Shown piece after piece: positions 1 through 9,290 of a stretch of 64,000 nt of DNA. The translations under genes were made by a program, and so were the position numbers. The notes beneath the pieces were generated by a model that saw only the letters and a program-made list of their open reading frames with translations, ran no database searches and was not told the DNA's origin. Numbering within the stretch: position 1 is the first letter of the stretch; each line of letters opens with the position of its first letter. Source of the stretch: Euphorbia lathyris (Eukaryota > Streptophyta > Magnoliopsida > Malpighiales > Euphorbiaceae); the NCBI RefSeq assembly GCF_963576675.1, contig NC_088914.1, forward strand, positions 21,803,001-21,867,000, read 5' to 3'.

Positions 1-856
1 CAGGGGAGAATTCAGATTAATTAATGACACAATCCAAGATGGGGATTCCCTCAATTGGTTCCCATGTATGATTTACTGGGATTTGGTTTCATACCATAAT
101 GATAGTTGACGGTAATCACCTAAGTAACCACGTAGAGATAGTCAATCTCTTGTAGTCTATTCACATGCCTTTGGTTGACGGCTTGATTAGGCATATAACC
201 TAGGGCATGCAAAGCAATAGGTTCCGTGGTGATTGAGGCTAAAGCCGTAGCCCAGCCACTAGTCCGCACTCCTAGTGGTCTCTAGCGAGGTTAGATTATG
301 CTAATTCGGGTTAGGCAGTTCCTTGGTCAGGTATCTACCTATCTATAATCCTAAATTCGTCGGACTCAAGGAATTAGGTTTAGCTATGTTAGGCTAGTTT
401 ATCATCATCGAATCTAATTCTAGCATTCATCCTATTTCTGACAAATTTAGGACACTAAGCTTGCATAATCTAATCAACTGGGATTAAACCCATAAAACCA
501 AATCCCTAATCATTCAAGGCTACACAATCAATCTCATCCCCATCCCAGATTGGATGGAGATTAGTTCATAATTAAACTATTCAAATCATTAAAGCACAGA
601 TTATCAACATTAATCATCATTAATTAAATAAGTAAAAAGTAAGAGACAGATTGAGGAATTTAGAGATCTAAAACCCGGCTTTGTCTGATTCTGATTACAA
701 AAGGACAGAGCTTTCCTTCCCCGTCTTCAAACAAATCAATATCAATTACAATGCAAGAAACTCCCAATCTCCTCCAAAGAAGAAGAAAAATGGAGAGGAA
801 GAGAAGCCACAAACAATTGAAAAAGAAAGTAACCCTAACAACAAAAACATATTGTT

Positions 857-865
857 CTATTTATA
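857..865 (-). promoter_or_regulatory. TATA box of the partial gypsy LTR
   Basis: The minus strand reads TATAAATAG, preceded by CAC and followed by a T/C-rich leader, as expected for the U3/R border of a plant LTR. It lies about 95 bp downstream, in LTR orientation, of the nearest copy of the 13-bp palindrome array. Confidence 0.55.
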
Positions 866-933
866 GTGGTAAGTGTGTTAGGGGGTATTTTGGGCATTTT
901 TCAGGCCAAGATTCGCGCCCTGGGGTGAGAAGA

Positions 934-1128
934 CGCTGGGAAATTGCTTCCCAGCGCCTCGTCTCGTCGAGACAAGAGGCGTCTCGATGAGACGAAAGGG
1001 TGTCTCGACGAGACGCTGGGTGTCTCGCCGAGACACCACGTGATGGTTCCCTCTGGGAACCATTGGCCCGCCTCGTCTCGGCGAGATAGGCTATGTCTCA
1101 ACGAGACGGGGGCCTGTCTCGGTAAGAC
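934..1128. repeat. Array of seven 13-bp palindromes plus two larger inverted repeats
   Basis: Copies of GTCTCGNCGAGAC, with small variations, start at 961, 981, 1002, 1022, 1075, 1095 and 1116. The spacings are 20, 21, 20, 53, 20 and 21 bp. Between the groups of four and three lie a CACGTG core (1037-1042) and a perfect inverted repeat ATGGTTCCC/GGGAACCAT (1043-1063). Just outside is CGCTGGGAA/TTCCCAGCG with a 5-bp loop (934-956). The whole block sits in U3 of the gypsy LTR, upstream of its TATA box. It is non-coding; the palindromes and spacing are read directly. Confidence 0.9.
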
Positions 1129-1386
1129 AGGTGCTGAGAAAGGGTAGTTCCCTCCGGAAGTTATCTGTTTTGGTCCCTGTGCTCCCGGAATTCGCTCTAG
1201 TGGTCCCCGAACTGTCCGGAAATGCTCAACCAGTCCTAAAAACACCTGAAAATACAGAAAATGTTATAAATAACGGAAATTACTCACTTCAACTTAAAGA
1301 TAACAAAATGATGCTAAGATTGAGTGGAAATAAAGCAAAAGCGAACTAAAACAATCCTAAAACCCCTATATAAATGGGAGCTATCA

Positions 1387-2327
1387 ATTAGTATCTTATC
1401 CTCCTCTTCACTCCATGCATCCTTCTGCAAAAACAAACAAACCACAGTTTACACATAATAAGACAAGTGATTACATGCCATCATTATTTATAGACAAATT
1501 CATATTTACATGCCAAGCAAACATTTTTTTCCTTAGGTTACTGATTTTGTCCCTAATTGGAAAACATAAAAAGGGTCTAAAGCTACAGATAATATGATTA
1601 TCAAACTACGGAAAGGGACACCGGAAAGAGTTAATTTTTCATAGCTAAATCACCTTGATATTAGGCCTTAGGTGATTTTTCCATCGGTCCCTACACTGTT
1701 TTCCAAGTCTGCTAGGCAACTTTTGAGCAATTTGAGACCATTTTGTTTCTCCATACTTCTCCACTAGCCGACTCAGAAGCCTGCAAAAAAGTGTACCAGA
1801 TTATCCTATATATGAGATATCATATCACACAGAAAAAATGGGTTAATTTCATGAAAGTTGCACCAAATTTTCCTAATTCCGTACCTATCTTCTTCAATCG
1901 ACCATTTCCCCTTAACTATATTTATGTTCTTCTCACAACCTTGCCCGGCCCTATTGAAAGGTTTCCAGCTCTGATTTGAACCCATAATTTCAGTGCGATT
2001 TTGGAGTATGTTGAAGAAGAAATGAATTGAACATGAGTTGGACATGTCCACCATTTGTACAAATGGTTTGCGATCATAATTATCATGGAAATTCACAGTT
2101 GCTGAAATGGTTTGATGAACCCCAGTAAGTATGGGATTTAAAGATGATGATCCATTTGAATTTGAATAAATTTGGGGATCAAAATAGTGAAAATCCAATT
2201 GATTTGATGATGAAATCAATGATTCATATAGGAATTTAGCTTTCATTGTTGGGGGATTATGAGATGAAAACATTGATTTTGAGTGTTTCTCGATTGGATT
2301 ATTCTCTATTGAGCTCAAGCTCTCCAA
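1387..2327 (-). pseudogene. R2R3-MYB transcription factor gene (MYB98/115/118 type), truncated in R3 by an LTR insertion
   Basis: This is the only clear host gene in the window. Exon 1 (2327-1885) starts at ATG 2327 and encodes 147 residues: a Ser/Asn-rich N-terminus and the start of the R2 repeat (IVKGKWSIEED). It ends in a donor AG|GTACGG. Exon 2 (1780-1654) follows an acceptor TTTTTTGCAG and restores the frame (443 + 127 nt = 190 codons). It supplies the rest of R2, including EKYGETKWSQIAQKLPSR and GKQCRDRWKNHLRPNIK, with all three R2 tryptophans present. It ends in AAG|GTGATT. Exon 3 (1424-1387) follows TTTTTGCAG and reads KDAWSEEEDKIL before the gypsy LTR cuts it. The rest of R3 and the C-terminus are not visible. 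In Arabidopsis this clade includes regulators of the female gametophyte and embryo; a role here is inference. A SIRE-like element lies 78 bp upstream of the ATG. The gene is likely dead as it stands, unless the assembled order is wrong. Confidence 0.85.
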
Positions 2328-2404
2328 ATTGAAAGAGAGCGTAAAATGAGAGTGTTGGAATGTTTACTGTGCTGATTTAATAGTGGTTACAAATTGGTCA
2401 TAGT

Positions 2405-3832
2405 TGTTGAAACACCTTTCCACATGATTTTGATTTGACAAAGTTATTTAAGTTAATCCCATGATTAAAACAATTAAATTTAAGTTCTTTAATTTAATTG
2501 TACTAATGTGTTTGTTGAATGTTGAGTATATTAACTAACAAGAACAGGAACTTAAAGACTATAAAAGAAAGACAGAACAAAGTCGGCATGAGCAAGTCAC
2601 ACAGCGGAAGCTGAGTAGAATGCAACTCAGTTTTACGAAAGAAACGTCTTCTTCAGGAAAGCTTGAAGGCGAAGCTGTGGAGTCAAGCTGAGCAATATTC
2701 AAGTCGCCGCTAAGTCAAGCTGAGTGATAATCAAGTCAGTGTCCAATTATCCATCAACTTATGAGACAAAGTCTGACACATTTCAAAAGCCTCGGAAATC
2801 CGTTTTAAGGACCTTTTCGAGACGCATGGACCATCTGACGATTGGCAAGAAGACAAACCTGGCGCTAGAAGATGAACCTGACGCAAGAAGACGAAACTGG
2901 CAAATCTAGCTCCTGCGAAAATCAGAAGACATGATTGGCCTGCAATTCTGGAAGCTGACCAATCAATGACGAAAGAAGACCGTTTGCTCTCAACGGATAT
3001 GTATGAATTCAAATCATTGAAGCTTCAGAATTCACTATAAATGGACAAGTTTATCACTTGGATCATTGCCGAACATATACAAGAGAGATACAAACAAGCA
3101 AAATCTTCACTAAGTCAAAAATCCAAAAGAGAAGCTGTCTGAATAGAAAAAGCAAGTTCTTACACCCAATTCCAATCATTGTGTAAAAGTCTAGAGTGAG
3201 TTTTATTCATCTAAAGTGTTCTTCATTTTGTGAGAACAATCTTGTATCAATTGTAAAGGTTAGAAGAGTGAAGCTGAGTACTCGGTTATAGTACTCAGTG
3301 GTAGAGAAAATCTGAATACTCGGTTATAGTGTTCAGTGGTAGATAGGATTGAGTAGACGAATAGAGGACGGTACTCTTGCATACTCAGTTGCTATTGTAA
3401 ACGGTTTGTGCTCTACCTTTAAAGAGCTCAGTAGTGGATTGAAAAAGCTCGGAGGGATTCTGGGGACTGGACGTAGGCGGTGAGGCCGAACCAAGATAAG
3501 TCTGCTGAGTAATCTCTAACCCTTTCACTTTATATATATATATGTTGCTTGCTTAAATTGCTCATTAAATAATCTATACAAGATGACGCTGAGCAATCAG
3601 AGTGCTGAGTTGGAAGCTGGCCTAAAGTGTTATTTTCCAACTCACAATTGAAACAGCTCTAGTCAGTATCTGATTAAAGCTGTCTCACATCTCACTCAGC
3701 CTTGCTGACCTAAAGTTGAGTTAAATCGTCAAACATTTAATTAAGTTAGCATTATTAAGCGAAAAAGTTACATTAGTTCCTAACACCCCCCCCCCCCTGG
3801 AACTAATCATACTAAGTTACATGGGACCAACA
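2405..3832 (+). repeat. 5' LTR of SIRE-A
   Basis: The 1428-bp LTR runs TGTTGAAACA...GGGACCAACA. It has a TATA box (TATAAAT, 3036-3042), a partly duplicated block around 3265-3345 built on 'tactcggttatag(t)', and a 12-base C tract (3786-3797) near the 3' end. It pairs with 13098-14539. Confidence 0.93.
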
Positions 3833-3834
3833 AG

Positions 3835-3846
3835 TGGTATCAGAGC
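3835..3846 (+). promoter_or_regulatory. Primer-binding site (tRNA-iMet type) of SIRE-A
   Basis: TGGTATCAGAGC, complementary to the 3' end of initiator tRNA-Met, lies two bases after the 5' LTR. This is the usual PBS of plant copia elements. Confidence 0.9.
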
Positions 3847-3894
3847 TCAGTAGCTCACTATTCAAGATAAAACTATCTGGAGCTGATCCCTGTA

Positions 3895-5637
3895 ATGGCT
3901 GAGAACAGCACTCGTTTTCTTCCAGGAAATCAAACAACATAGATACTCCCCGAGGGATTATCTATTAGTCGGCCTCCACTGTTATTCGGGTCAAAATATA
4001 CATTCTGGAAGAACAGGATGAAAAACTTTATTCAGGCAACAAACATGAGTGCATGGCTAGCTATAGTCCAAGGCCCGTTTGTTCCCTATGAAACTATTGA
4101 TGGTGTAAAGTCCGTCAAAAGTGAGGATAAGTGGTCAGATGATGACCTTAAAAAATTACAAAATAATGCTTCGGCTATCAATATGCTTCACTGTGCGTTA
4201 GATGCTGCAGAGTACAACAAAATTTCAGGTTGTGAGTCAGCACAAGAAATTTGGAAGAAGTTGGAAGTGACCTATGAAGGAACCAGTAAGGTCAAGGAGT
4301 CCAAGGTGAATCAGCATATACGGCTATACGAGCTGTTCGAGATGAATGATAATGAAGACATCTCCGAGATGAATGCAAGATTCACCAACATCATAAATGA
4401 GCTTAAGAGACTCGGCAAGAACTTCACAGAAGAAGAACATGTGAAGAAAATCTTGAGAAGTCTTCCCAAGAGCTGGCAAGCTAAGAAGACAGCTATAGAA
4501 GAAGCTCAGAACTTGACCACATATAAGTATGATGAACTCATTGGATCTCTGCTGACCCACGAGATCTCAATGAAGAACTTTGAAGTGAAAGAAAAGTCTG
4601 AAGACAAGAAGCAAAAATCCATTGTCATGAAAGCTGACTCAACTGATGCTGACTCATCAAATGATGAGGAAATGGCTATGTTCACCAGAAAAATAAAGAA
4701 GCTGCTTAGAAAGAATGACAAATACAGCAGAAGGTCATTTAAGAAAGGTGAAAAATACAATACTGAGTCCAGTGACAACAGATATAAGAAGGACAGCTCA
4801 AAGCCCGTCACCTACTTTGAATGCCATTAAGCTGGGCACATCAAATCAAGTTGTCCCACCTTAAAGAAAGACAAGAAGGGAAGCAGAAAGGCAATGGTGG
4901 CCACATAGAGTGATGATGATGAGTCAACCTCGTCAGAAGCTGATGCCACTGAGTCAGCAAATATCTGTTTCATGGTTGACGAAGCTGCTGACCACTGTCT
5001 CTCTAAGCAAGCTGACCTCTCTGATGGATCTGACCATGAGGAACACTCAACTGAGGTAATATCTCTACCCTTGCTCAGAAATGAAATGATTAATGCCCTG
5101 AGTGATCTCTATACACTGATCAAAAAGTGTAATAAGAAAGTAAGAGCACTCAGCAGGCGATGTGATGAGATTGAGGAGGTTAAACTCAGTGACCTTCGAC
5201 ATCTCCTTCAGGGCAACACTAGGCAAGATGAGAATCTAAAAATCATGCATAGGTTTGTCTCTAAAGTCCAATCAGATTCCAAGAAACTGAGGAAGGACAT
5301 CACATCAATACAGAATCAACTAAATACATCGGCTAAGAAGAGGTTCCATCCAAAAGCTGAGTACTCAGGTACTGGTTAGCGAAGGTGGAATACTCAGCAG
5401 AATGTCCAGTGTGACTTCTGCGGAAAGAAAGGATATACCACAAAGGTATGTTGGCATGCTCAGCACCATCGTGCTGACCAAACATGGAAATACCCTCAAA
5501 GGGTAGTTTTTTGTGACTTTTATGGAAAAGATGGCCACACCATAAATGTCTGTCGTCACAAAATTAAATATGATGCATCACCTGTTAGATCTAACAAACA
5601 AGGACCAAAAAAGAATTGGGTACTTAAAGATAACTAG
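3895..5637 (+). pseudogene. gag: SIRE-A gag, decayed
   Basis: Gag forms the particle and binds element RNA. One frame runs uninterrupted by indels from ATG 3895 to TAG 5635-5637 (580 codons), but has premature stops at 3940, 4828, 4906 and 5377. Against the SIRE-B copy on the minus strand these look like CAG>TAG, CAA>TAA, TGG>TAG and CAG>TAG, all C>T or G>A changes. The N-terminal gag domain (DDLKKLQNNASAINMLHCAL and downstream) is well kept. Three zinc-knuckle positions follow (about 4800-4855, 5408-5455, 5510-5558). Each has lost a ligand in this copy: first Cys to Tyr in the first, His to Tyr in the second, second Cys to Tyr in the third. The intact versions are in SIRE-B. Pol begins a few bases later in another frame. 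Confidence 0.9.
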
Positions 5638-5642
5638 TTACA

Positions 5643-8600
5643 TTGCAGGTGAGCCTGAGGTGCGCGGAGAAGTCAAAGCTATGGTACATTGACAGCGCAT
5701 GCTCGAGGCATATGAATGGTGATGAAACTCAGTTCATCACAATTGTGCATAAACGAGGAGGTAATGTAGGTTTTGGTGACAACAAAAAGGGTAAGATAGT
5801 AGGGTCAGGTACCGTTGGTGGTAATCCTACTATTGAGTCAGTCTCCCTAGTCAGAGGTCTTTAATATAATCTATTGAGCGTAGCTCAGCTGTGTGACATC
5901 GGTAGAAAGGTTGTATTTGATGCCACTGAGTGTAGAATACTCGAGGGAAAAACAAATGAATTGATTTTAACTGCTCCTCGTGTTGAAAATGTTTTCATGC
6001 TAAACTTAGAAAAGAAGTTTTCAAAAAATATATACTTAGTGTCAAAGGAAGATAATTCCTGGCTATGGCATAGGAGACTTGGTCATGTAAGCATGGACCT
6101 CCTAGCCAAACTAGCAAGAAAGCAATTAGTTGAGGGTTTACCCAAACTCAGATTTGAGAAGGATCAATTATGCAATGCTTGTTAGCAAGGTAAACAAACC
6201 AAAAAGTCTTTTCAAAGTAAAAATGTAGTCTCAACCAAGCGCCCATTAGAGTTACTACACTTTGATCTTTTCGGACCAGTCCAGCCGCTGAGCTTGGGTG
6301 GTAAGAGATTTTCCTTGGTCATTGTAGATGACTTTTCTCGGTATACTTGGGTCATCTTGCTGAGTAGCAAGGATGAAGCCTTTGAGATGTTCTCAACACT
6401 GATTAGAAAACTTGAAAATGACAAAAACCTAAAATTAGCTCACATCCGAAGTGATAATGGCGGAGAATTCAAAAATCAACAATTTGATGAATTCTGTGAA
6501 GTCAGCGGCATTGACCATAATTTTTCTGCTCCTAGAACTCCTCAACAAAATGAGGTAGTTGAGAGGAAGAACAGAACCTTAGTTGAAATAGCTAGGACAA
6601 TGCTGAGTGAGAATAGGCTTCCAAAGTATTTATGGGGTGAAGCTGTCAACACAGCTTGCTATATATTCAATAGGGCTCTAGTTAGACCTATACTTAAGAA
6701 AACCCCTTATGAACTTTGGAAAGGACGAAAACCCAACATTGGATATTTTCGTGCCTTTGGTTGCAAATGTTTTATTTTAAATACTAAAGACAACCTTGCT
6801 AAATTTGATTCTAAAGCTGATGAAGCTATCTTTCTAGGGTACTCAACAAACAGCAAAGCATATAGGGTGTTTAATAAATGAACTCAGGTCATAGAAGAGT
6901 CTGTACATATTGAGTTCGATGAAACTGACCCTGCAGGGAAGATAAGTCAGCCTACCGAAATGACCCATGCTCAGCTTCCGCTGACCAAAATGGAGCCGCT
7001 GAGTCACTACCTCAAGGGCTGACCAAAGGTAAAAATGAACCAGAAATTATCTTTGCTGACCAATATAATCCTGTAGAGATTGTTGAAACACCAACTCCTG
7101 AAAACTCCACACTACCAAAAGAGATCAAGGTTCCAAGAGGACACTCAGAGAAGTCCATTCTTGATGTTGCTGAGAACACCCTGATGACCAGAAATCAACT
7201 CAGGAGATATCTCAGTAATGTTGCGTTCATCTCAGTTCATGAACCGAAAAACTTCTCAGAAGCTAAGCACGATGAATTCTGGATAAATGCTATACAAGAG
7301 GAACTTGATCAATTCAAGAGAAACGAAGTATGGGATTTAGTGCCTAAACCGAAGAATCAAAAGACCATAGGAATAAAATGGGTATTTCACAATAAGCTAG
7401 ATGAACAGGGAAACGTAGTCAGGAACAAAGCCAGACTTGTAGCTCAAGGTTACAGTCAGCAGGAAGGTATTGACTATGGTGAGACTTTTGCACCCGTAGC
7501 TAGACTAGAAGCAATAAGAATATTGTGTGCATATGCTAGCTTTATGAACTTTAAATTGTTCCAAATGGATGTTAAAAGTGCATTTCTTAATGGAGTTATA
7601 AATGAAGAGGTTTATGCTAGTTAGCCTCCAGGGTTTGAGGATCCAAAATTCCCAAACCATGTTTATAAACTCAAAAATGCTCTGTACGGCCTGAAGCAAG
7701 AACCACGTGCTTGGTACGAAAGGCTGACCAGTTTTCTGCTGACTAGGAACTATGTCAGAGGAAAAGCTGACACATCCTTATTCATTAAGAAAAAGGGTAA
7801 AGATGCCCTATTGGCACAAATATATGTAGATGATATCATTTTTGGTGCTACTAATGAATCTATGTGTAAGGAATTTAGCAAACACATGCAGACTGAGTTT
7901 GAAATGTCAATGACGGGAGAACTCAACTTCTTCCTTGGACTTCAAATCAAACAAGGCAAGGATGGCATCTTCATTAGTCAGACTAAATATGCCAACGAGA
8001 TATTGAAGAAATTTGATATGGAAAGTTGTAAGCCAATATCTACCCCAATGGGTACTGACACGGTGCTCTGTGCTGATGAAAAAGGTAAGTCAGTAGATAG
8101 AAAATTGTATCGAGGTATGATCGGCTCTTGCCTCTATCTAACGGCAAGTAGGCCAGATATTCGGTACTCAGTATGTTACTGTGCAAGATATCAAGCTGAC
8201 CCTAAGGAATCTCACTACATAGCTGTAAAAAGAATCCTTAGATATTTGCAAAGCTCAGTGAATGTAGGTTTATGGTATCCAAACACAAACGATTTCACAC
8301 TCACAGGATACACTGACATTGACTGTGGACGAGACAAGCTTGAGCGGAAAAGCACTTCAGGAGGATGTCATTTCCTTGGAAGCTGTCTAGTGTCTTGGTT
8401 CAGTAAGAAGCAGTCGTCAGTTGCCCTATCAACAACTGAAGCTAAGTACATTGCTACTGGAAGCTGTGTTGCACAAGTCCTATGGATCAAGCAACAGCTG
8501 GATGATTATGGAGTCCAAACCAAAACAATTGAAGTCAAATGTGACAACAAAAGTGCCATTGACTTATCTAAAAATCCAATCCAACACAGCAGGATGAAGC

Positions 8601-8770
8601 ATGTCAGCATAAGGCATCACTTCATCAGAGATCATGTACTCAAGGGTGAGATCAAGCTGACCTATGTTCCAACAGATGAACAGCTTGCAGACATCTTCAC
8701 GAAGCCGTTGGCTCGTGAGCAGTTCAGTATACTAAGGGAAGCTATCGGTATGTCTAATCCTCTTCAATAA
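5643..8770 (+). pseudogene. pol: SIRE-A pol (protease, integrase, RT, RNase H), decayed
   Basis: Pol copies the element RNA and integrates the DNA. The domain order is copia-type. A protease start (WYIDSACSRHMNGD) is at about 5670. The GAG-pre-integrase region ([20 protein letters not shown]) is at about 6065. The integrase core has SDNGGEF at about 6450 and APRTPQQNEVVERKN at about 6530. RT starts at about 7260 with IKWVF and [10 protein letters not shown], and has YVDDIIFGA at about 7825. RNase H runs to TAA 8768-8770. Nonsense codons lie at 5862, 6183, 6879 and 7622. The frame changes between 6881 and 7184, apparently at an extra G near 6937. The reading frame differs from gag. The element cannot make its own enzymes. 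Confidence 0.92.
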
Positions 8771-9290
8771 ACTTCTGAGCTAAATGAATATTGAGTGATT
8801 ATAATATGTCGAGTGATCATTACATGTTGAGTAACTATCATATGCTGAGTAAAACTGAATGCTATGAAATCACTATATGCTGAGTTGCTATATATATTGA
8901 GTGATTACTAAATGCTGAGTTACTTCACATAATATGAATCCCTTCTACGCTAAACTGAGCACTCAGAACACCAAACGTTTAGTATCCTAGATGCTGAGTA
9001 AGACAACTTGTGAAATTTAATGCTTTCACGCGTATTTAAGTAGCCACCTAGGATGATGTAAGCGTAATGATTAGAAAACCATGCGCCGAATGTGTCATTA
9101 ATGCCAGAGATAACTATCGTTGATCTATTCGAGAACAAACCGCCATTCCGACCTATCAAATCAACATGCACCGGCTATAAATAGTGGATGATTTCCCATT
9201 AACTTCTCTTTACGCTTGAAACATTTCGCACTCGATCTCTCTCTCTCAATTTCCAAATCTTCTGCATTTCTCAAATTCTCAAAGAACACC
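8771..9290 (+). other. Spacer between pol and envelope-like ORF with repeated TGAGTNA/GCTGAGT motifs
   Basis: From 8780 to 9000 the sequence repeats a loose unit such as 'atgctgagtaa' or 'attgagtgattata' about ten times. No coding potential is seen. A leader without obvious motifs (9180-9290) precedes ATG 9291. Confidence 0.6.

Larger units (their letters stand above)
1..1386 (-). mobile_element. Partial Ty3/gypsy-type LTR (5' end of element), runs off left edge
   Basis: Read on the minus strand, this begins TGATAGCTCCCATTTATATA at 1386, a TG terminus with a 'TGATAGCTCCC' start that I associate with long LTRs of plant Tat/Retand-type gypsy elements. A TATA box (857-865) is followed by a T/C-rich leader and then about 600 bp of non-coding DNA up to the window edge. 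No gag or pol domain is visible, so only the LTR, and possibly part of the untranslated leader, is present. It interrupts exon 3 of the MYB gene. The putative 5-bp target site would be ATTAG at 1387-1391, but the partner copy lies outside the window. The U3 part is rich in palindromes. The LTR identity is well supported by the break in the MYB exon; the gypsy lineage is an inference. Confidence 0.7.

Noticed and set aside
961..1128. CRISPR-like array
   Set aside because: The repeats are 13-bp palindromes in a plant LTR with spacers of only 7-8 bp; no cas gene is present and the context is eukaryotic.
878..1245. Arg/Ser-rich open frames over the palindrome array
   Set aside because: They arise from the repeated GTCTCGNCGAGAC sequence; composition and position in an LTR argue against coding.
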